From NCBI GenBank assembly GCA_902496945.1, contig CABVDE010000052.1:1-10914 (forward strand): a stretch of DNA of 10,914 nucleotides, in the 5' to 3' direction. Position numbers and translations under genes: made by a program. Of this stretch, positions 6,075-10,914 are shown piece by piece. Source of the DNA: an uncultured Collinsella sp. GTDB taxonomy: Bacteria > Actinomycetota > Coriobacteriia > Coriobacteriales > Coriobacteriaceae. The number at the start of each line of letters is the position of its first letter. The first letter of the stretch is position 1. A model generated the notes under the pieces. It was not told the DNA's origin. It saw nothing but the letters and a program-made list of their open reading frames with translations, and ran no database searches.

Positions 6075-6953
6075 TTATTTGCCCGCGGCGGCGGTGCCGG
6101 ATTGCGAAGGGACGACGACCTTGAGCGGCTTTACGAGGGAATCTTTGTGCGAAGCCGGTGCGGCAGTCTCTTCGTTTTTGGATTTGGTGGACTCGGAGCG
6201 AGCGATTTCCTCATCGAGTGCATCGATGTCGGCGTCCTCGACCACGGCATTGAGTGACTCAAAAACGCGGTTCTTAAGCAGTGCAGTGTGCACGCCCTCG
6301 GTCAGGTCGTGCAGCTTCTTAAACGCGCGCTCGAGCTTGGCATCGCGCTCGTCGTCGGAAGTATCCATGCCGAGCATGCTCACAAGCACCTGCTCAAACA
6401 TCGAGGACTCGCGGTTGGCCGAAGACACGTACTGACGCAGGTTGCGCGGCTCGATATGGAAGCGCGACAGCTCAGAGCAGTAGCGGATGATCGGAAAATC
6501 GCGACCATCGACGAGTTCGCGATTCTGCGGACTCTTGATGATGCGGATGAGGTCGTTCTCGGCAAGCGAGCGGATAAACGAGATCTCGACGCCCAGCATA
6601 TCGGGAATGGTCTCGATGGGATGAAGCTTTTGCTTGGTCTCTTTGGGCTCCGTCTTGAGCGGAACATCGGACAGCAGGCCTACCTCGTAGGCGAGCGTGG
6701 ACAAGTCCGTGGCGTTTTCCAAGCGCTGCTTAATCACGTTGAGCGGCATATAGCGGGTCTTCTGCAGGTGCAGAATGACCTCCAGGCGGTCAACGTCCTC
6801 CTTGGAGTACTGACGGTATCCCTTAGGCGTACGATGAGGGGTAATGAGCCCCTCATCCTCTAGAAATCTAATTTTTGAGTTCGAAAGATCGGGGTATGCG
6901 CCTCGAAGTAGGTTGACGACTTGGCCGATACTCAGATAGTTGCGTTCGGCCAT
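6075..6953 (-). CDS. MerR family regulator, Rv1828-like
   Basis: A 292-residue regulator. The N-terminal winged HTH at about residues 6-77 reads LSIGQVVNLLRGAYPDLSNSKIRFLEDEGLITPHRTPKGYRQYS and so on (7 onward), close in pattern to the actinobacterial MerR protein encoded next to garA (Rv1828 in Mycobacterium tuberculosis). The linker region (about 95-115) is followed by a second helical domain at about 115-195, as in that subgroup, instead of the short effector domain of metal-sensing MerR proteins. No cysteine cluster for metal binding is seen. The C-terminal about 45 residues are low-complexity and acidic, then S/T/A rich. It starts 3 bp after the FHA gene stop, so the two are probably translationally coupled. 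This FHA-MerR pair is a conserved actinobacterial arrangement, from established knowledge. Target genes are unknown; the operon itself is a natural candidate. Confidence 0.9.
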   Translation of the reverse strand: MAERNYLSIGQVVNLLRGAYPDLSNSKIRFLEDEGLITPHRTPKGYRQYSKEDVDRLEVILHLQKTRYMPLNVIKQRLENATDLSTLAYEVGLLSDVPLKTEPKETKQKLHPIETIPDMLGVEISFIRSLAENDLIRIIKSPQNRELVDGRDFPIIRYCSELSRFHIEPRNLRQYVSSANRESSMFEQVLVSMLGMDTSDDERDAKLERAFKKLHDLTEGVHTALLKNRVFESLNAVVEDADIDALDEEIARSESTKSKNEETAAPASHKDSLVKPLKVVVPSQSGTAAAGK

Positions 6954-6956
6954 GCC

Positions 6957-7391
6957 CTACTCACCGGTTTCGATGCGCTCCGGCGTGCTCTCGTGGTAGA
7001 TGAGCGTAAACGTACCGATCTGGACGGAAGAACCGTCGTGCAGCGGGGCTGCGTTGACGATGGCACCGTCGACCCAGGTGCCATTGAGCGAGCCCAAGTC
7101 CTCGATGCGAGCGCCGAGGCCCTCGCGAATAATGCGCGCGTGGCTGCGCGACACCGTCATGTCATTGAGGAAGATGCCGTTCGCAGGATCGCGGCCGATG
7201 GTGGTCACGTCGTCCTCGAGCTCAAAGGCGGCGCCAGTCTGCGGGCCCTTGACGATGGACAAAACGGGGGCGGTGATACGCACGTTGGCCATGAGGTCGG
7301 GAACGGTGACATCGCTCGAAGGCACGCGGAATACGCAGGTAGCGTCCGCAGTCTTATCATTTTGAGGCATATTGTTAACCATGTTGTCCAT
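6957..7391 (-). CDS. FHA domain protein, GarA/OdhI-like
   Basis: A 144-residue cytoplasmic protein with one phosphothreonine-binding FHA domain at about residues 43-133. The diagnostic residues are present: GR at 66-67, SRSH at 81-84 and NG at 103-104. Upstream, residues 16-22 read DATCVFR, closely matching the N-terminal phospho-site ETTSVFR of GarA/OdhI. In that family a Ser/Thr kinase phosphorylates the threonine, the tail binds the protein's own FHA domain, and inhibition of 2-oxoglutarate and glutamate enzymes is relieved. Thr18 aligns with the PknB-type threonine; the preceding threonine is Ala17 here. Length and the adjacent MerR gene also fit. I chose the ATG at 7391 because AGGGG lies five bases upstream; the longest frame starts at a TTG at 7424 without support. 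The target enzyme in this organism is unknown. A general FHA adaptor is the alternative. Confidence 0.9.
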   Translation of the reverse strand: MDNMVNNMPQNDKTADATCVFRVPSSDVTVPDLMANVRITAPVLSIVKGPQTGAAFELEDDVTTIGRDPANGIFLNDMTVSRSHARIIREGLGARIEDLGSLNGTWVDGAIVNAAPLHDGSSVQIGTFTLIYHESTPERIETGE

Positions 7392-7457
7392 GACAACCCC
7401 TAACTTATCGCGGACGTGCCGCAAATAATGAACCGTACGTAATCATACCCCAACGAA

Positions 7458-8162
7458 TCAGTCTTCGATTTCGGGGTTCAGAAAGTCGATGTCCTCGTCC
7501 TCGGGGTGCGCGAGAGCCTGTTTAATGGCCGCTCCGCCCTTTATGGAGTAGATGACAGCGGTGAGCATAGAGAAGATCACGCCGCCGTACACAAAGAAGA
7601 TGCCGAGGGGCACCGAGTTTCCGTTGAGACCCGGGAAGGCCGTGAGGGTTGAAGGCAAAAGGTGCAGGCCGTCAACAACGGGGAACCCGAGCAGCATGAG
7701 CGAGAAGCCGGTCATGAGCAGCGCGGTGGCAATCTTTCCGGGGAAGACGACATCGATGGGGCGGCGGTGATAATGGCGCACGATAAGCGTGCCAATGCCC
7801 AAATAGATATCGCGGCCAATAATGAGCACGCAGACCCAGAGGGGCAGCTCGCCGCGAACTACAAGGCCGAGCACGCCGGTGAACAGCAACGCACGGTCGC
7901 AGATGGGATCCATGACCTTGCCGAGCCACGAGACCGTTTTGGTCATACGGGCAATCTGACCGTCCATCCAGTCGGTGGAGGCGGCAACGGCGTAGATAAC
8001 GATGGCGATGACGCGGTTGTTATCCGTCACAAACAGGTACAGAAAGACGAGCGTGAGGATTAGGCGCGTAAACGTGATGAAATTGGAGATCGTAAAGATC
8101 TTATTCGACGGGTAATCGGAAGTGCCGATAAGCTCCTTTTTGATCTTCTTTTTGATGCCCAC
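7458..8162 (-). CDS. pgsA: CDP-alcohol phosphatidyltransferase, PgsA-like
   Basis: A 234-residue integral membrane enzyme of the CDP-alcohol phosphotransferase family. It probably makes phosphatidylglycerophosphate from CDP-diacylglycerol and glycerol-3-phosphate, the first committed step to phosphatidylglycerol and cardiolipin. The full signature is present as D64-x2-D67-G68-x2-A71-R72-x8-G81-x3-D85-x3-D89. It is preceded by the substrate-entry helix SNFITFTRLILTLVFLYLF (25-43). About five to six hydrophobic segments follow. The N-terminus is very basic (GIKKKIKK) and the C-terminus is acidic. I placed the start at the GTG at 8162, because GGGGGAG lies four bases upstream and a promoter lies just beyond. 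An in-frame ATG at 8252 has no ribosome-binding site and lies upstream of that promoter. It heads the five-gene operon. Inositol-phosphate or cardiolipin variants of the family cannot be excluded. Confidence 0.88.
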   Translation of the reverse strand: MGIKKKIKKELIGTSDYPSNKIFTISNFITFTRLILTLVFLYLFVTDNNRVIAIVIYAVAASTDWMDGQIARMTKTVSWLGKVMDPICDRALLFTGVLGLVVRGELPLWVCVLIIGRDIYLGIGTLIVRHYHRRPIDVVFPGKIATALLMTGFSLMLLGFPVVDGLHLLPSTLTAFPGLNGNSVPLGIFFVYGGVIFSMLTAVIYSIKGGAAIKQALAHPEDEDIDFLNPEIED

Positions 8163-8166
8163 AGGA

Positions 8167-8173
8167 CTCCCCC
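8167..8173 (-). promoter_or_regulatory. Shine-Dalgarno deciding the GTG start of pgsA
   Basis: Minus-strand GGGGGAG is placed four bases before the GTG at 8162. No comparable site precedes the in-frame ATG at 8252, so the N-terminal 30 codons of the longest frame are probably untranslated. Confidence 0.65.
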
Positions 8174-8198
8174 GCTGGTTAACGACAAAACTTTCGAT

Positions 8199-8227
8199 AC
8201 TATACCCGTTCCGGCGATGTCTATCCA
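8199..8227 (-). promoter_or_regulatory. Promoter of the pgsA-FHA-merR-apt-nlpC operon
   Basis: On the minus strand TGGATA (8227-8222) and TATAGT (8204-8199) are separated by exactly 17 bp, matching the sigma-70 -35 and -10 boxes at 4/6 and 5/6 positions. The expected transcription start is near 8192, giving a leader of about 30 bases before the GTG start. Confidence 0.55.
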
Positions 8228-8247
8228 GCGAAGCCATAGAGAGTCCA

Positions 8248-8347
8248 GACATGTGGAGGGTGTTTTTGGGCGGCGGGGGATTCTACATTTGTGTACATCA
8301 GCCTCCAAACATGTCAAAAAATGCCTTTTTTGGAGGGTGACGTACAC
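8248..8347. repeat. Long imperfect inverted repeat in the pgsA/tRNA-Pro intergenic region
   Basis: Two 19-base arms, 8291-8309 and 8329-8347, are complementary at 17 of 19 positions around a 19-base spacer. Inside, AAAAAA-TGCC-TTTTTT (8316-8331) forms a smaller competing hairpin. A further copy, GACATGT-GGAGG at 8248-8259, is inverted relative to GACATGTTTGGAGG on the minus strand at 8315-8302, with two bases missing. A consensus -35 box, TTGACA, lies on the minus strand at 8317-8312. The element resembles a dispersed palindromic or operator-rich unit; no second copy is in this window, so its class is undetermined. Confidence 0.5.
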
Positions 8348-8418
8348 GTTTTTGTTGAGTGAAAGGATCGATCGAGAAAGCTGTCGCTTCCCCGTTGCTT
8401 ACCTTGTTGATTCCCAAT

Positions 8419-8448
8419 AAAAAAGGTCAGGCACTAGGTGCCTGACCT
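8419..8448 (-). terminator. Rho-independent terminator of tRNA-Pro
   Basis: A perfect 11-bp stem (AGGTCAGGCAC at 8424-8434 with GTGCCTGACCT at 8438-8448) has a 3-base loop. On the minus strand it is followed directly by a run of six T (8424-8419). It begins 9 bp after the tRNA CCA end. One of the clearest terminators in the window. Confidence 0.92.
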
Positions 8449-8457
8449 GCAAACTTC

Positions 8458-8534
<77 letters not shown>

Positions 8535-8576
8535 AAGCTTTTGTTTGTTGCTCTGCTCTCGCTCGCAACGGGAAGT

Positions 8577-8606
8577 ATATTAACCCGAAACTTTGTCCTT
8601 GTGCAA
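8577..8606 (-). promoter_or_regulatory. Probable tRNA-Pro promoter
   Basis: Minus-strand TTGCAC (8606-8601) and TAATAT (8582-8577) are 18 bp apart, with the expected start near 8570, about 36 bases before the mature tRNA. The -35 box begins 9 bp after the coaBC stop codon. The -10 is a weak match, and TATACT at 8579-8574 is an alternative at poorer spacing. Confidence 0.5.
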
Positions 8607-8614
8607 GAACTTTT

Positions 8615-9826
8615 TTACAAATTTTGAAGCAAGTCCAAAATTGTATCCGCGAGCTGGGGTTTTGTTAGCACGGGAAGTTCTTGCGTGCCGTGCGTGCTCA
8701 CAATCCAGGCCTTGTTAGTGTCGGTTCCAAAGCCCGAATCCGCGCGTGAGACATCGTTGGCGATAATCGCATCGCAGCCCTTGCAGGCCAATTTGCGCTC
8801 GGCGTACTCGACAACATTATCGGTCTCGGCTGCGAAGCCGATCACGCATCGCTCGCCCTTTTGTCGTGAAAGCTCGGCCAAAATATCGACCGTCTCGACA
8901 AGCTGGATGCAATCGAGGCGCTCGTTGGCCTTTTTGAGCTTATGGTCCGCAGGGGCCGCGGGCGTGTAGTCGGCGACGGCGGCCGCGCAAATGGCCGCAT
9001 CGGCCGTCTGGAAGGCGCTCAGGGCCACCTGGAGCATCTCTGCGGCAGTCTGCACGCGCACGCACTTCACGCCCCGGGGCACATCGAGTGTTGTCGGTCC
9101 CAACACGAGCGTGACCGCGGCGCCACGGCGAGCGGCCTCCCCCGCCAGAGCGATGCCCATCTTGCCCGACGACCGGTTTCCAATGAAGCGCACGGGGTCG
9201 ATCGGTTCGTGCGTGGGGCCGGCGGTGATCACGATGCGCTTGCCCGCCAAGTCCTGAGGCGCGGGGTCGAGCACTTCGCAGACGGCTTCGACGATGTCCT
9301 CGGGCTCGCTCATGCGGCCCGTGTCCACGTCACCGCAGGCAAGGTAGCCGCTGCCCGGACCCACCACATGCACGCCGCGGTCTCGCAGCGTGGCCATATT
9401 TGCCTGTGTAGCCGGAGCCTTCCACATGCCGTTGTTCATGGCCGGCGCGATCACGACGGGTCTCGGCGTTGCCAGTAACGTTGTGGAGATGAGGTCGTCG
9501 GCGATGCCGTTGGCCATCTTGGCGATGATATTGGCCGTCGCGGGCGCCACGACCACCAGGTCGGGCTCCTGCGCCAGCGAGATATGGTGGATGGGGTCGG
9601 ACGGATCATCGAACAGTCCGACGGCAACCGGCTCATTGGTGAGCGCGCGGAAGGTGAGCGGCCCAACGAACTCCGTTGCATGCTCGCTCATAACGACCTT
9701 CACGCGGGCGCCGCGCTTTTGCAGCAGGCGTACGATATTGCACGACTTATACGCGGCGATCCCGCCGGTAATACTCAGCAGGATCGTTTTTCCCTCAAGT
9801 TGCATTGTATTGTTGGGTGCCGCCAT
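8615..9826 (-). CDS. coaBC: Bifunctional CoaBC (PPC decarboxylase / PPC synthetase)
   Basis: A 403-residue bifunctional enzyme of coenzyme A synthesis in the cytoplasm. CoaB joins cysteine to 4'-phosphopantothenate using CTP, and the FMN-dependent CoaC decarboxylates the product to 4'-phosphopantetheine. The N-terminal CoaC domain (about 10-185) shows the flavoprotein start SITGGIAAYK (18-27), the catalytic His81 in HISLAQ, the APAMNNGMW motif at 127-135, and the substrate-clamp Cys164 in ACGDVDTGRM. The C-terminal CoaB domain (about 192-403) shows VITAGPTHEPIDPVRFIGN (199-217) followed by RSSGKMG, AAVADYTPA (282-290) and the lysines in KLKK (296-299). Length matches the family. The start at 9826 follows AAGGAAG at eight bases; it lies 3 bp after the zinc-ribbon gene stop. 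It is the last protein gene of the NIF3 operon. Confidence 0.97.
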   Translation of the reverse strand: MAAPNNTMQLEGKTILLSITGGIAAYKSCNIVRLLQKRGARVKVVMSEHATEFVGPLTFRALTNEPVAVGLFDDPSDPIHHISLAQEPDLVVVAPATANIIAKMANGIADDLISTTLLATPRPVVIAPAMNNGMWKAPATQANMATLRDRGVHVVGPGSGYLACGDVDTGRMSEPEDIVEAVCEVLDPAPQDLAGKRIVITAGPTHEPIDPVRFIGNRSSGKMGIALAGEAARRGAAVTLVLGPTTLDVPRGVKCVRVQTAAEMLQVALSAFQTADAAICAAAVADYTPAAPADHKLKKANERLDCIQLVETVDILAELSRQKGERCVIGFAAETDNVVEYAERKLACKGCDAIIANDVSRADSGFGTDTNKAWIVSTHGTQELPVLTKPQLADTILDLLQNL

Positions 9827-9829
9827 CGT

Positions 9830-10549
9830 TTAAGCTTCCTTGCTCGGGAGCACCAGCAGGCGGTGGCAGTACGGGCAGTGCGTAATCTCGCTGCCGTCGT
9901 GGTTGAGGTCGCTCATGGACGATGCCTGCAGCGCGGTGTGGCAGACCGTGGGGATGTTGCCCTGGATGCTCTCGACGGCCAGGCCGCGGAACTGCTTGAG
10001 CAGACGCTCGTAGTCGGTGAGCACGTCGGCCGGCAGCGTGGCGGCAAGCGCGGTGCGCTCCTTAGTGGCGGCGTCAATCTGAGCCTGCAGGTCGGCTGCC
10101 TTGGTACGGGCGGCCTTGGTATCGGCCTTCACGCCCTCCTCGAACTTGGCGATGATGGCCTGTGCGCGAGTCTCGCGGTCGAGCGCCTCTTTGTGGGCGA
10201 CAACGACGTCCTTGCGGGTGTGCTCGATCTTGTCTAGACGCTTGGCCAGGGTGGCGAGCTCGTTCTCCAGGTCCTGAACCTCGCGGTAGTCGGAGCCATC
10301 CACGTGGCGCTTCTTGGCAGCCTCGATGGCATTATTGGTCTGAATCTCGGTGGTGTTGAGATCGTCGAGCTCAATGTCCAGATCCTTGCGCTGGGCGTAG
10401 AGCTTGGTCATCTCGGACTTGAGCTTCACATAGGTCTTGCGCTTGGAAGCGAGCTCCTTGAGCTCCGGCATATTGGCAAGTTCGCTCTTGTTGCGGGCGA
10501 GCTCCAAATCGATCTGTTGCAGCTTGAGTAGCGTAGCGCCGGCGCTCAT
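9830..10549 (-). CDS. COG1579-type zinc-ribbon coiled-coil protein
   Basis: A 239-residue protein of the CpdA-like/DUF164 (COG1579) family: a long N-terminal coiled coil (about 5-165, rich in K, E, L, A) followed by a small C-terminal zinc ribbon. The function of the family is not established; nucleic-acid or protein scaffolding is usually suggested. The YERLLKQFRG.AV element (180-192) typical of the family is present. The ribbon has Cys203, Cys225 and Cys228 (CPYC), but the expected first cysteine at about position 200 is proline, so only three of four cysteines remain; His204 or His224 might substitute. The ATG at 10549 follows AAGGAGAG at five bases. It overlaps the stop of the upstream NIF3 gene as ATGA, showing translational coupling. 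NIF3 and COG1579 genes are frequent neighbours in Gram-positive genomes. Confidence 0.88.
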   Translation of the reverse strand: MSAGATLLKLQQIDLELARNKSELANMPELKELASKRKTYVKLKSEMTKLYAQRKDLDIELDDLNTTEIQTNNAIEAAKKRHVDGSDYREVQDLENELATLAKRLDKIEHTRKDVVVAHKEALDRETRAQAIIAKFEEGVKADTKAARTKAADLQAQIDAATKERTALAATLPADVLTDYERLLKQFRGLAVESIQGNIPTVCHTALQASSMSDLNHDGSEITHCPYCHRLLVLPSKEA

Positions 10550-10914
10550 AAGTTCTCTCCTTTTGTCACAGTCCACCATTGGCAAGGGTTCAGTATTTTA
10601 ATCGTATGACGGGGGCCGACCCCGGCGTCAACTGCAGAGTTCATCAAGATATCCACGAACGGCTCCTCGGAGCGGTCGTGGCCGAGCAGGATGACGCCCA
10701 GGCCCCGTAGGGCAAGGTCCTGTGCCACGTGATAGCCTGCCTCACCGGTCACGATGACATCCGCGCCGGCGGCGATGGCAAGCTCGCCAAAGTCGCCCAG
10801 GGAGCCTCCCAAAATGGCGACATTGCGGCACGGGTCCTCGGCGTCGCCCCACACACGCGGGTCGCTGCCGAAGGCCGTGGCAGCACGGGTGGCAAGATTG
10901 CGTAGCGTGCACGG
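10546..10914 (-). CDS. NIF3/DUF34 family metal-binding protein, C-terminal part
   Basis: The last 122 codons of a gene that continues beyond the right end of the window; the frame is open to base 10914. It matches the C-terminal part of the NIF3/DUF34 family (YqfO/YbgI-like, often annotated as Nif3-like dinuclear metal centre hexameric protein or GTP cyclohydrolase I type 2). The visible marks are the GGSLGDF segment, then DVIVTGEAGYHVAQ with the metal-ligand histidine, then ILLGHDRSEEPFV with the HxxxE ligands near the end. The biochemical role of the family is unsettled. It is upstream of and overlaps the zinc-ribbon gene by ATGA. It is the first gene of this operon visible here; its promoter lies outside the window or in an earlier gene. 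Confidence 0.88.
   Translation of the reverse strand, partial: PCTLRNLATRAATAFGSDPRVWGDAEDPCRNVAILGGSLGDFGELAIAAGADVIVTGEAGYHVAQDLALRGLGVILLGHDRSEEPFVDILMNSAVDAGVGPRHTIKILNPCQWWTVTKGENL
10555..10562 (-). promoter_or_regulatory. Strong Shine-Dalgarno of the zinc-ribbon gene
   Basis: Minus-strand AAGGAGAG, five bases before the ATG at 10549, lies within the end of the NIF3 coding sequence. It rules out the longer frame that begins at 10585. Confidence 0.75.

Noticed and set aside
7392..7457. Possible internal promoter between pgsA and the FHA gene (TTGGGG, 17 bp, CATTAT)
   Set aside because: Both boxes are weak matches, and the gap is short enough for simple co-transcription.
8060..8347. Minus-strand open frame covering the intergenic repeat upstream of pgsA
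   Set aside because: It is out of frame with pgsA, overlaps the pgsA promoter and hairpin element, and lacks any recognisable protein feature.
8540..8575. Weak GTTGC/GCAAC hairpin in the tRNA leader as a coaBC terminator
   Set aside because: The stem has only five pairs with a 13-base loop and no T-run. I do not call a separate terminator for coaBC.
9584..10237. Plus-strand open frame of 217 codons opposite coaBC and the zinc-ribbon gene
   Set aside because: It spans the junction of two well-supported minus-strand genes and shows no domain or start signal.

Overview
The window looks like chromosomal, housekeeping-type DNA from an anaerobic actinobacterium of the class Coriobacteriia, most likely Collinsella or a close relative. 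This is inferred from gene content, not from a database match. An actinobacterial signature (a GarA/OdhI-like FHA protein directly followed by a MerR regulator) sits beside families common in gut Firmicutes and Coriobacteria (DegV, DUF1836, a PcsB/CwlO-like NlpC/P60 protein). There are no phage, insertion-sequence or CRISPR signatures, and almost every base is coding or short intergenic control sequence.

Left part (1-2520): a glycolipid-synthase-type glycosyltransferase (minus) and thioredoxin reductase trxB (plus) diverge from a 117-bp intergenic region. trxB ends at a clear hairpin terminator. Bases 1-72 hold only an unresolved gene edge.

Middle left (2571-4300): a DUF1836 HTH protein (plus) and a DegV/FakB-like fatty-acid-binding protein (minus) converge on a shared bidirectional terminator. 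Their two promoter regions, 1.6 kb apart, share an exact 12-bp CTAGAT-containing motif, each time within an inverted-repeat arrangement. This suggests the DUF1836 protein controls both itself and the degV-like gene. The degV-like promoter also has a perfect palindrome over its -10 region.

Centre (4254-8227): a five-gene minus-strand unit runs from a promoter at about 8200 to a terminator at about 4280: pgsA-like CDP-alcohol phosphatidyltransferase, GarA-like FHA protein, MerR regulator, apt (adenine phosphoribosyltransferase) and a secreted coiled-coil NlpC/P60 cell-wall hydrolase. It combines phospholipid synthesis, a probable phosphorylation-dependent metabolic switch, purine salvage and wall remodelling.

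Right part (8228-10914): an intergenic region with a long imperfect inverted repeat, then tRNA-Pro(GGG) with its own promoter and terminator. Next is a tightly packed minus-strand operon: NIF3/DUF34 protein (cut by the window end), COG1579 zinc-ribbon coiled-coil protein (ATGA overlap) and coaBC for coenzyme A synthesis (3-bp gap).

Several open frames start upstream of the likely real start. I moved starts by visible Shine-Dalgarno sequences for the glycosyltransferase, trxB, pgsA, the FHA gene, apt and the zinc-ribbon gene.
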